Under the pieces are notes generated by a model. That model was not told where the DNA came from, ran no database searches, and worked only from the letters and a program-made list of their open reading frames with translations. From contig CALSRS010000002.1 of NCBI GenBank assembly GCA_943788815.1, positions 493,062 to 557,061 of the forward strand: a stretch of 64,000 nt of DNA. The letters are read 5' to 3'. Position numbers and translations under genes: made by a program. Numbering within the stretch: the stretch's first letter is position 1; each line of letters starts with the position of its first letter. Positions 1-7,156 of this stretch are shown here, in pieces. The DNA comes from an uncultured Gammaproteobacteria bacterium. GTDB lineage: Bacteria; Pseudomonadota; Gammaproteobacteria; Eutrophobiales; Eutrophobiaceae.

Positions 1-406
1 GGGCTGTTTCTCCTTCCGCCCTGTTTTTCAGGATATCTGAAATCTTGAACCTGGCTCTTTCTAATCGGCTAGGATTGATATCCGTGGCATTCATGGATCT
101 AGAAAGATCCAGTGCTATGACCAACGCTGACTGGGTACTAAATACCGGCTGAGGCAGTTTCTCCCAGGCAGGCCCTGCTAATGAGATAAGTACCAGCGTT
201 CCTGCAAGCAAGGTCAATATCGCTGACAGTCGTTTTGATGCAGGCTCATCACCTATTAATATGTATGGCAATAATTCCTTATCGCATAAGGATTCCCATT
301 TTTTATTTCTGAGTTTATGCCTAAACATATAGATAACCAGCAGGATCAATGGAATAAAACCATACAACCAATAAGGGCGAATAAATTGAAATTCTTCTGG
401 AAACAT
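1..406 (-). CDS. BatB-like von Willebrand factor A protein, partial (N-terminal 135 residues)
   Basis: The gene runs off the left edge, so only the N-terminus is present. Translating the minus strand from the ATG at 406 gives MFPEEFQFIRPYWLYG. A basic patch and a second hydrophobic stretch follow, then LVIALDLSRSMNATD, which carries the DxSxS metal-ion-dependent adhesion site of VWA domains. The ATG overlaps the stop of the upstream BatA-like gene in a TAATG junction, implying translational coupling. In MoxR/Bat operons BatB is the second membrane-anchored VWA protein, with the VWA domain held outside the inner membrane between transmembrane segments. Family assignment rests on this arrangement plus the MIDAS. 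The substrate of these complexes is not settled. Confidence 0.85.
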   Translation of the reverse strand, partial: MFPEEFQFIRPYWLYGFIPLILLVIYMFRHKLRNKKWESLCDKELLPYILIGDEPASKRLSAILTLLAGTLVLISLAGPAWEKLPQPVFSTQSALVIALDLSRSMNATDINPSRLERARFKISDILKNRAEGETA

Positions 407-1395
407 TATGATGACCGTCTGAACAGTGATGAGAGAAGAATAAGAGATGCAATGACCAATGCAATGGACAGGGGCAAGTAATAGAGTGATTTTTGTGGCC
501 GAAATCGCCTCACATCACGTTCCACAGGTTCCAGCTCATCGAGGATAGCGTAAATCTTGTTAAGTTCCTGGGTATCACGCGCTCGGAAATATTGTCCGCC
601 TGTCATGTCCGCAATATTCTGTAGTGTTTCTTCATCGAGATCTGCCGACGGATTAATCTTGCGAGTGCCAAAAAAGAAATCCACCACCATCTCATCGGCG
701 CCGACACCTATGGTATAGATTTTTAATCCTTCCCTGGCGGCAAGTTTTGCAGCGTCAATGGGTTCAACTTCACCTGCTGAATTTGCACCGTCTGTCAGTA
801 AAATCAAAACCTTATTTGCATTTTCTCTTTGGCGTATTCGCTTTACTGCCAGGCCGATGGCATCACCGATTGCCGTTGCTCTGCCAGCCAGGCCTATGGC
901 TGATTCATCGAGTAATGTTTTGACAGTTTCCCTGTCCAGGGTCAAAGGTGCCTGCAAATAGGCCCTTTCACCAAATAATATCAAGCCAATCCGATCACCT
1001 ATACGCCTGTCAATAAATTCACCTCCAACAAATTTTGTTGCGGTTAGTCGGTCTACCCTTTGTCCCTTAAGGACAAAATCTTCTTCCTGCATACTGCCAG
1101 ATAGATCCACTGCAACTATCAAGTCACGTCCTGAGACTGGAAATTCAACAAATTCACCCAACCATTGCGGACGCATGACCGCAAGCACCAGGAATATCCA
1201 TCCTGCAAATGCAAGATAAGATAACCATTTTGTTGATCTTAGCTCCGGACTCTTTCCTGCATCATCGCTAAACTCATTTAAAAATGGTACACGCAAGGCG
1301 GCTTCATTGGCATTACTCACAGGTGACGCCATCCTTCTGACCAGATAAGGCAATGGTAGTAATATCAACATCCAGGGCCACTCAAAAGTAATCAT
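406..1395 (-). CDS. BatA-like VWA domain membrane protein
   Basis: This 329-residue protein has an N-terminal hydrophobic segment (about residues 6-20), a second at about 58-76, a VWA domain (about 90-285) and a C-terminal transmembrane helix (about 305-325). The MIDAS reads DLSGSMQ, with the later conserved LLTDGAN. This layout is that of BatA, which works with MoxR ATPases and BatB in a membrane-associated complex thought to help fold or mature metal-containing or envelope proteins; that role is general family knowledge, not shown here. The gene overlaps the DUF4381 gene upstream by 4 nt (ATGA) and BatB downstream by 1 nt, so it belongs to a tightly coupled five-gene operon. Confidence 0.92.
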   Translation of the reverse strand: MITFEWPWMLILLPLPYLVRRMASPVSNANEAALRVPFLNEFSDDAGKSPELRSTKWLSYLAFAGWIFLVLAVMRPQWLGEFVEFPVSGRDLIVAVDLSGSMQEEDFVLKGQRVDRLTATKFVGGEFIDRRIGDRIGLILFGERAYLQAPLTLDRETVKTLLDESAIGLAGRATAIGDAIGLAVKRIRQRENANKVLILLTDGANSAGEVEPIDAAKLAAREGLKIYTIGVGADEMVVDFFFGTRKINPSADLDEETLQNIADMTGGQYFRARDTQELNKIYAILDELEPVERDVRRFRPQKSLYYLPLSIALVIASLILLSSLFRRSS

Positions 1396-1883
1396 TTTGT
1401 TTTATACCTGGCAACAGCATCAATCCATTGCGAACAATGACGAACAACAGACTCAACATCTTCCGATATAAATTCTCTGCGGTATGGTGCATCGATCAAA
1501 ATACGACCATCCCCTCCAGAAAACGGTTCTCCTTCTACATGCTGATCAAGAAATTTCAACCAATTCTCACCTGTGAGATGAGCAACGTCTGTGCGGGGGA
1601 ATATACTGATGGATAAACGTCTGATTAATATAGAAACCTGTCTTACCAGTTTTTCTGAGTTATTGTCCTGACTAAAGTCATTTTGGATCTGTTCCAATTC
1701 TTTTTTAGCCAGTGTTATCGCTGAATAGCGATTACGCTTGTTTCTGTAATACACAAAAACCATAAGCGCAAGGAGTGATATCAGAACGAATAATAATATC
1801 CACCAACCATAAGCCAAAGGCCAGGTAGCAACGGCTTCGGGCAGATGAATATCTCGTAAGGGCAAATCGAGTGGATCGTTCAT
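1392..1883 (-). CDS. DUF4381 domain-containing membrane protein
   Basis: A 163-residue protein opening with MNDPLDLPLRDIHLPEAVATW, a typical DUF4381 beginning. A single transmembrane helix (about residues 25-46) is followed by a basic patch (YYRNKRNRY) and a helical cytoplasmic domain. It lies between the DUF58 and BatA genes and overlaps both by 4 nt. DUF4381 proteins almost always sit in MoxR-DUF58-Bat operons. Their biochemical role is unknown, and a scaffold role linking the cytoplasmic AAA+ part to the VWA proteins is inference. Confidence 0.9.
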   Translation of the reverse strand: MNDPLDLPLRDIHLPEAVATWPLAYGWWILLFVLISLLALMVFVYYRNKRNRYSAITLAKKELEQIQNDFSQDNNSEKLVRQVSILIRRLSISIFPRTDVAHLTGENWLKFLDQHVEGEPFSGGDGRILIDAPYRREFISEDVESVVRHCSQWIDAVARYKTK

Positions 1884-2818
1884 AACTTGCTAGCGGGGAC
1901 CATCCTTGATTGTAATACTGACAATGGGTTATCGACTGTAGACGATGGAATCAGGTAGATATTTCCCATACGTGACAACCTTGCAAGACGGTCTACATGT
2001 AACTGATGCCTGTCTTGATACCGACTGGTATATTGCTTGTCGTAGGTATCGATAGACATATCATTTTCACCATTGCTAATCCTGTATTGCCCTGAAGCGG
2101 GTAGTGATTCTTCCAGCTTGTCATATACATATATTAAGATGACATCGCTATGCTTACTCAAACGGATGATCTGATTCTCATCAGACTCACTCATATACCT
2201 GAAATCGCTAATTAAAAAAATCAGACTCCCTGGCCGAGTAACTCGTCTTAGTCGAATTAATTCTCTTCCTAGTGCCTGTTTGTCATCCTGTCCCACATAG
2301 GGGTTTTCCCAGGCAGGATGTTCGACAAGCTTGTTGATAAATCGTAAAACACCAATCTTTCCCCTATGAGGTTTGAGTTCATTATGTGTTTGCTCAGAAA
2401 AGATCACACCACCAATTCTGTCACCATGATGATTGGCGCTCCATGCCAGCAAGCCTGCCATATAAGATGCCATCACTGACTTGAACCTGCCGCGGGTTGC
2501 AAAAAACATAGGGGCTCTTAAATCAACCCAGATAAATACTGGCCTTTCCCTTTCTTCGCGAAATAGCTTGGTATGAGTCTTGCCTGTTCTGGCAGTGACA
2601 CGCCAATCTATATTGCGAATATCATCACCGGGCTGATAGAGGCGGGACTCATCAAACTCCATACCTCTTCCCTTAAAAGGGGATTGATAATTTCCCGATT
2701 GGCGTGCAAGAATCTGTCCGGGACTAAGTGGTATTAATGATGAATAGCGGTTCATCCCCACCAATGCAGGAATACTGATTCGAACTTTTTCTGTAAATGC
2801 GTGGTGTTTTTCCATCAA
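1880..2818 (-). CDS. DUF58 domain-containing protein
   Basis: This 312-residue protein carries the DUF58 signature as GMEFDESRLYQPGDD, then RNIDWRVTARTGKTH and KLFREERERPVFIWVD. The C-terminal part has a VWA-like fold. No membrane helix is evident, so it is probably cytoplasmic or peripheral. It follows the MoxR ATPase with a 4-nt overlap and precedes DUF4381 with another, so all are likely one transcript. The two first codons are both ATG (2818 and 2815) and either could be the start. The family is known as a partner of MoxR ATPases, with no established reaction. Confidence 0.92.
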   Translation of the reverse strand: MMEKHHAFTEKVRISIPALVGMNRYSSLIPLSPGQILARQSGNYQSPFKGRGMEFDESRLYQPGDDIRNIDWRVTARTGKTHTKLFREERERPVFIWVDLRAPMFFATRGRFKSVMASYMAGLLAWSANHHGDRIGGVIFSEQTHNELKPHRGKIGVLRFINKLVEHPAWENPYVGQDDKQALGRELIRLRRVTRPGSLIFLISDFRYMSESDENQIIRLSKHSDVILIYVYDKLEESLPASGQYRISNGENDMSIDTYDKQYTSRYQDRHQLHVDRLARLSRMGNIYLIPSSTVDNPLSVLQSRMVPASKL

Positions 2819-3783
2819 GGTACAGCAACTCGGGTAAGAATTTCTGAAATTACTTTATTGGTGGTTATACCATCAGCTTCCGCCTCATAGTTGAGAATCA
2901 AACGGTGTCTTAAAACATCGTGAGCTATAGACTGGATATCCTCGGGCACAACATAGTCCCTGCCCGCAAGCCAGGCCTGTGTACGGGCGCATCTGTCTAG
3001 CGTGATTGTTGCCCTGGGGCTTGCGCCATATTGAATCCATTCTGCCAGGTCAGATCCATAGACCTCTGCATCCCTGGAGGCCAATACCAATTGAATCAGG
3101 TAGCGTTGCAATTCTTCCGACATATAGGTATTGAGCACCTCCTCACGGGCAGCAAAAATCACATCCTGTCCGATGGGTTTGTAATCTTCTGCATCAAAGG
3201 TGTAATTCTGACGGGCTTCTTTTCTTGAAAGTTCCAGAATTTCTGCTTCTTCATTGGCTTTTGGATAGGTGATACTGACATGCAACAAAAATCTGTCCAA
3301 CTGTGCTTCTGGTAAAGGGTAGGTTCCTTCCTGCTCAATTGGATTTTGAGTTGCCATGACCAGAAATAATTTTGGTAATTGATACGTATCTTTGCCTACA
3401 GTTATCTGGCGCTCTGCCATCGCTTCAAGTAACGCCGACTGTACCTTGGCAGGTGCACGGTTTATCTCGTCAGCCAGTACCAAATTATGAAATAACGGCC
3501 CTTGCTGGAAGTGAAACGTTCCTTCTTGTGGTCTGTAAATTTCTGTCCCGGTCAAATCTGCTGGAAGCAGGTCTGGGGTAAACTGCACTCGATGAAAATC
3601 ACCTTCAATTCCCTCACCCAGAACCTTGATTGCCCGGGTTTTTGCCAGACCAGGCGCGCCTTCTACCAGTAAATGACCATCCGCCAACAAGGCCAATAAT
3701 AAACGGTTAATTAATTCTTCCTGACCGATTATCTGCTTAGAAATATATGACTGTAATTTCTGAATTCCTGCAATGACTGACAT
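2815..3783 (-). CDS. MoxR-family AAA+ ATPase
   Basis: A 322-residue AAA+ ATPase. Walker A reads GAPGLAKTR (about residues 41-49), Walker B reads LVLADEINRAP, and there is a sensor motif MATQNP followed by the MoxR-typical EGTYPLPEAQLDRF. It is the first gene of the minus-strand operon MoxR, DUF58, DUF4381, BatA, BatB. MoxR proteins use ATP hydrolysis to act as chaperones on partner complexes, often for metal insertion or envelope stress. The client here cannot be read from the neighbours, because no methanol dehydrogenase or similar target lies in the window. Length and motifs are normal. Confidence 0.95.
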   Translation of the reverse strand: MSVIAGIQKLQSYISKQIIGQEELINRLLLALLADGHLLVEGAPGLAKTRAIKVLGEGIEGDFHRVQFTPDLLPADLTGTEIYRPQEGTFHFQQGPLFHNLVLADEINRAPAKVQSALLEAMAERQITVGKDTYQLPKLFLVMATQNPIEQEGTYPLPEAQLDRFLLHVSITYPKANEEAEILELSRKEARQNYTFDAEDYKPIGQDVIFAAREEVLNTYMSEELQRYLIQLVLASRDAEVYGSDLAEWIQYGASPRATITLDRCARTQAWLAGRDYVVPEDIQSIAHDVLRHRLILNYEAEADGITTNKVISEILTRVAVP

Positions 3784-4093
3784 ATGTCCTATCCTTTTTA
3801 TTGTTATTCGACACTATTGACATCTTAAACAGCGTAAAGATTCAACATTAAATTTTCTGATTTATCACTTTTTTTAAATTAAAAACGGCAATTTACAGAC
3901 CATATATTAATTACCCCTGGCCCCTGATTTTTGGTGTTTGCATAAATATAACCTGCCGATGATAAAGCCCTTGACCACAAGCAACAAGCATGGGCAATAT
4001 TGGCGGAAGTATTATTGCATTTTGTCGTTTGATTACACCGAAAAAAACGTAATTATAAGCTAATTTACCAACACAATCGCGATACTTAACATC
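3784..4093. other. divergent intergenic region (310 bp)
   Basis: An AT-rich gap between the divergently transcribed MoxR operon and the gene at 4094. It should hold the promoters of both. I see no RNA gene or convincing ORF. A possible plus-strand promoter is TTGATT at 4029-4034 with ATTATA at 4052-4057 (17-bp spacing), which is weak. No strong inverted repeat was found. Confidence 0.4.
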
Positions 4094-4447
4094 ATGCCAT
4101 ATTTGAATCCAGCTACTTTAAATACGATCTTAAATACTGCCCCAATGATTATTCAGGGGGCAGGAAAGTTAATCAAGCTAATTCGAGACAGGGAAAATGT
4201 GTCTGATACCGCTGAAAATGAACCAACAACACTGGAAAGCCTTAAGGCACAAGTTGCTAATCTTGAGCTAAGACTCACAGAGAATTCAAAATCAGACGTA
4301 GAACAAATTCAATTGATTGAAGAGTTAGCAAGACAAAATGAATCGCTGGCTGAAACCTTAAAACAAACATTAAGGCGAGTTATCATCCTGAATGTGCTCG
4401 TATTACTTGCAATCGCCACAGCCCTGGCCGCGCTTTTACTTAACTGA
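4094..4447 (+). CDS. small coiled-coil, tail-anchored protein of unknown function
   Basis: I do not recognise this 117-residue protein. The N-terminal 35 residues are amphipathic with a basic end (KLIKLIRDRE). Residues about 45-90 are rich in Leu, Glu and Gln with heptad spacing (LESLKAQVANLELRL) and probably form a coiled coil. Residues about 93-116 form one hydrophobic helix ending at the C-terminus, as in tail-anchored proteins. Its stop overlaps the next start (TGATG at 4445-4449), so the two are translationally coupled and may work together. The reading frame has normal codon use and an ATG start. Confidence 0.75.
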   Translation: MPYLNPATLNTILNTAPMIIQGAGKLIKLIRDRENVSDTAENEPTTLESLKAQVANLELRLTENSKSDVEQIQLIEELARQNESLAETLKQTLRRVIILNVLVLLAIATALAALLLN

Positions 4448-4752
4448 TGAAAAAGATCTATACCAGCACGGAACAATTTCAGCTTGGACATATTACTTCG
4501 ATGCTGAAAGAGTCAGGAATTGATTATGTTGTTCGTAATGATTTTTTGTCCGGCGCACTGGGCGAACTTCCACCCCATGAATGCTGGCCTGAAATATGGA
4601 TTACACATGATGAAGATTATGATAAAGGACAGGCCATCGTTACTGAGGCCTCAATATCCATAACTGACATGGGCAAATGGCAATGTGAATGCGGCGAAGA
4701 GAATGAAGGAACGTTTGGGTCCTGCTGGAAGTGTAGCGGTGACCGTCCCTGA
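4447..4752 (+). CDS. DUF2007 domain protein with C-terminal zinc finger
   Basis: A 101-residue protein. The first 70 residues (MKKIYTSTEQFQLGHITSML, then GELPPHECWPEIWI) match the pattern of DUF2007 putative signal-transducing proteins. The C-terminus, WQCECGEENEGTFGSCWKCS, is a CxC-x10-CxxC zinc ribbon resembling a RanBP2-type finger. It is probably cytoplasmic and may bind a small ligand or protein, but no function is established. It is coupled to the preceding tail-anchored gene. An exact heptanucleotide array begins 3 nt after its stop codon. Confidence 0.8.
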   Translation: MKKIYTSTEQFQLGHITSMLKESGIDYVVRNDFLSGALGELPPHECWPEIWITHDEDYDKGQAIVTEASISITDMGKWQCECGEENEGTFGSCWKCSGDRP

Positions 4753-4755
4753 CTA

Positions 4756-4849
4756 TGAGGTGTGAGGTGTGAGGTGTGAGGTGTGAGGTGTGAGGTGTGA
4801 GGTGTGAGGTGTGAGGTGTGAGGTGTGAGGTGTGAGGTGTGAGGTGTGA
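4756..4849 (+). repeat. exact tandem heptanucleotide array, TGAGGTG x 13
   Basis: Thirteen perfect copies of TGAGGTG run from 4756 to 4846, followed by a partial TGA. The array starts just after the stop of the DUF2007 gene, with the purine-rich strand in the coding orientation. As 7 is not a multiple of 3, successive TGA triplets occupy all three frames. Such a uniform array is probably length-variable between strains. Confidence 0.97.
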
Positions 4850-4919
4850 CAAAATTTTGTCCTTAACCTCTTATTAATCAACACATTTTTTTCAACGTTA
4901 ATCCCTTAACGAACTGACA

Positions 4920-4947
4920 CTTCACTCCTCACGCCTTACTCCTCACG
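4920..4947 (-). repeat. degenerate heptad repeat (4 units) at the peroxiredoxin 3' end
   Basis: Units CTTCACT, CCTCACG, CCTTACT and CCTCACG are consecutive. The reverse complement is GTGAGGA-like, on the coding strand of the peroxiredoxin gene whose stop is at 4953. Together with the array at 4756 it forms an inverted pair between two convergent genes. Confidence 0.85.
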
Positions 4948-4965
4948 GAAAATCAGAGATTTTCC
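4947..4965 (-). terminator. hairpin over the peroxiredoxin stop codon
   Basis: GGAAAATC (4947-4954), the three-base loop AGA, and GATTTTCC (4958-4965) make a perfect 8-bp stem that includes the TGA stop. There is no clear T run beyond it, so its role as a terminator is only possible. Confidence 0.4.
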
Positions 4966-5435
4966 AATATATAATCTGCTGAACTAACCTTAAATTCTCC
5001 GGCCTCTTCAACATGCAACTGGCTGACAACACCATCATCTATAACCAGGGCAAAACGCTGTCCTCGGGTGCCCATACCAAAACCACTGGCATCCAGTTCC
5101 AGCCCCAGTGCCTTTGCATATTCACCATTACCATCTGCCAGTAATTGGACATCATCTCCTGCGCCAGCTTGCTCACCCCATGCGCCCATGACAAAGACAT
5201 CATTTACAGACATGCATGCAATAGTATCGACACCTTTAGATTTTATGTCACCGGCCTTTTCAATAAACCCGGGCAAATGCTCCTTTGAACAGGTTGGTGT
5301 GAAGGCGCCCGGCACAGAAAAAAGTACGACTTTTTTTCCTGAGAATATTTCGCCAGTACTTACAGCGCCCGGGCCATCAGATTTCATTATTTTAAAAACG
5401 CCATCAGGCATCTTGTCTCCAACACTAATAGTCAC
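4953..5435 (-). CDS. peroxiredoxin, Prx5-type
   Basis: This 160-residue thiol peroxidase has the peroxidatic cysteine in PGAFTPTCSKEHLPGF (Cys about residue 49), the Prx5 family signature, and lacks the C-terminal glutaredoxin domain found in some homologs. Further Prx5 hallmarks are DTIACMSVNDVFVMGAWG and RGQRFALVIDDG. It reduces hydrogen peroxide and organic hydroperoxides in the cytoplasm using thiol donors. It stands alone on the minus strand, convergent with the DUF2007 gene. The ATG at 5435 is preceded by a GGAGG-type ribosome site (CTGGAGGATGATG). Confidence 0.95.
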   Translation of the reverse strand: MTISVGDKMPDGVFKIMKSDGPGAVSTGEIFSGKKVVLFSVPGAFTPTCSKEHLPGFIEKAGDIKSKGVDTIACMSVNDVFVMGAWGEQAGAGDDVQLLADGNGEYAKALGLELDASGFGMGTRGQRFALVIDDGVVSQLHVEEAGEFKVSSADYILENL

Positions 5436-5514
5436 ATCATCCTCCAGTTAAATTTCATAATATTTTTTCGTGAATAAAAAGTATAACCAATTTCATACCA
5501 AAATGTTTACCAAG

Positions 5515-7011
5515 TTATTTTTTCCAGATTTTTCCGGAAAATAATAAATTCAATACATAGCGAACACCAAATCCTGTTGTATCTGTGGGGATGTGTCCCA
5601 ATCCACCCTTATTTTGACTACTGGAAAGATCCATGTGGATCCACGGAATATTATGCTTAACGAAGCGCTGTAAGAATCTCGCTGCCAGGATATGGTCAGC
5701 ATTACCTTCCAGGGCGCATTGCTTGATATCAGCAATTTCGCTCTTTAATGCCGATTCGTAATCTTCATCCATAGGGAAAGGCCAGACCCGCTCTCCACAT
5801 GTCTTACCAACTTCAATTAATTCGGGGATATAATTTTCCTGGTTAGTAAAAACACCACTGTAACCAGTACCCACTGAATACACGCATGCACCGGTGAGCG
5901 TTGCAAAATCTATAATTAAAGATGGCTTTCTCTCGGATGCCATTATTAATGTATCAGCCAGTACCATCCTGCCTTCGGCGTCAGTATGGACGATTTCAAT
6001 CGTGGTACCGTCTGATGCGGTAATCACATCATTGGGCTTATAAGCCCTTGGTCCGATATGGTTGGTTGCCAGCGCCAACCAGCACTCAATCGGATAATTT
6101 ACATTTAATCGTGTTAATGCCAAAAATGTGCCTAGTGCAACAGCGCTCCCTTGCATATCATCATGCATACCAAACATGTATTTCGCGGATTTTAAATTTA
6201 CTCCACCGGTATCAAAACAGATGCCTTTACCCACCAGGGAAAGTTTATTCATTTTTGATACACGGGCGGGGTTATAACGAAGACAGACAATTCCAGCATC
6301 CTTGACGGCACTTGCCTGTGTCACCGCAAGAAATGCCCCGGCTTTTTTCCGTTTCAGGGCAGAGATATCATAAAAATCCAGTTTCCAGCTATTTTCCTTA
6401 CTCAGGATCTGAAGTTTTTTCAGATAGTCACCCGGCATCAATTTATTTGATGGCAACATACTTAGATACCTAGCAAGCGCATTACCTTCTGCTTCTGCCA
6501 GGGTCCGTTTGTACGCATCTGTCTTTACGACACCAAAAATGTTTATTTTATTGAACCGATAATCAGTTTTTTGTTTAGTCTTGTAATTCGGCATGATCGC
6601 AATTGAGGCCGCAGTGGCGGCTACCAGCGACTCAACCAGACGGTGACTTTGCGTATCTGTAAACCCGGAAACGTGAAAACACAGTGTTTGCTGATTATCG
6701 GATTTATGTGCCTGCACCAGTTTCCTTGCCAGGGTCAATAGGTCAAAACTTCTAATATCCGGTTTAAGACAGACGTAAGAAACCCGGCTACCCTCATCAT
6801 TGGGCAAATCCAGGGTGTGGATATCGGTATCTACAATCTCACTGGTTTTTCGGTTTCTACGCTCAAGTAAAATATCGTGGTAAGGAAATTTACCGGAAAA
6901 ACTCGAAGAATTTGATGCCGGTAACAAAACTATCCAATTTCGCCCCTCTTGCACCTCTTTGAGGCTGGGAGCCCTTTTTTTCTGCTGTAAAGTTAAATCT
7001 GAATTAATCAT
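5515..7011 (-). CDS. leucyl aminopeptidase family protein (M17)
   Basis: A 498-residue M17 metallo-aminopeptidase that removes N-terminal residues from peptides in the cytoplasm. The catalytic C-terminal domain retains VGKGICFDTGGVNLK (metal and catalytic Lys, metal Asp), a later metal Asp in MHDDMQGSAVA, and HTDAEGRMVLADT with the catalytic Arg. The usual NTDAEGR reads HTDAEGR here, and the N-terminal domain diverges from classical PepA. It may therefore belong to a PepA-like subgroup with altered specificity. It is monocistronic and divergent from aceE. Confidence 0.9.
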   Translation of the reverse strand: MINSDLTLQQKKRAPSLKEVQEGRNWIVLLPASNSSSFSGKFPYHDILLERRNRKTSEIVDTDIHTLDLPNDEGSRVSYVCLKPDIRSFDLLTLARKLVQAHKSDNQQTLCFHVSGFTDTQSHRLVESLVAATAASIAIMPNYKTKQKTDYRFNKINIFGVVKTDAYKRTLAEAEGNALARYLSMLPSNKLMPGDYLKKLQILSKENSWKLDFYDISALKRKKAGAFLAVTQASAVKDAGIVCLRYNPARVSKMNKLSLVGKGICFDTGGVNLKSAKYMFGMHDDMQGSAVALGTFLALTRLNVNYPIECWLALATNHIGPRAYKPNDVITASDGTTIEIVHTDAEGRMVLADTLIMASERKPSLIIDFATLTGACVYSVGTGYSGVFTNQENYIPELIEVGKTCGERVWPFPMDEDYESALKSEIADIKQCALEGNADHILAARFLQRFVKHNIPWIHMDLSSSQNKGGLGHIPTDTTGFGVRYVLNLLFSGKIWKK

Positions 7012-7051
7012 AAGTTATAAAAACCTGACTCTTTTTTTCTGGTAAAATCCC

Positions 7052-7085
7052 CTCCCTGGATATAATAATAACGAAAACCAGGGAG
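7052..7085 (+). promoter_or_regulatory. inverted repeat flanking a -10-like box upstream of aceE
   Basis: CTCCCTGG (7052-7059) and CCAGGGAG (7078-7085) form 8-bp inverted arms 18 bp apart. The consensus -10 hexamer TATAAT lies between them at 7061-7066. No good -35 is seen 17 bp upstream (TCTGGT). The arrangement could be an operator around the aceEF promoter or an RNA hairpin in the leader. No match to the known E. coli PdhR site is evident. Confidence 0.4.
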
Positions 7086-7156
7086 TCTGGATTTCTTAAA
7101 ACAACTTCAATATCTTACATAAAGTTTATCATTAATAAGAAGACGATGGTGTAACC

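Noticed and set aside
3784-4093. A small RNA or riboswitch before the gene at 4094
   Set aside because: The region is AT-rich with no stable paired structure or known riboswitch core visible.
4756-4849. A CRISPR array
   Set aside because: The units are 7 bp and contiguous without spacers, and no cas gene is near.
4640-4852. A minus-strand ORF with HTSHLTP repeats
   Set aside because: It is the translation of the TGAGGTG array read backwards. A 7-bp unit repeated 13 times gives a 21-bp amino-acid repeat, and the rest lies opposite a real gene.
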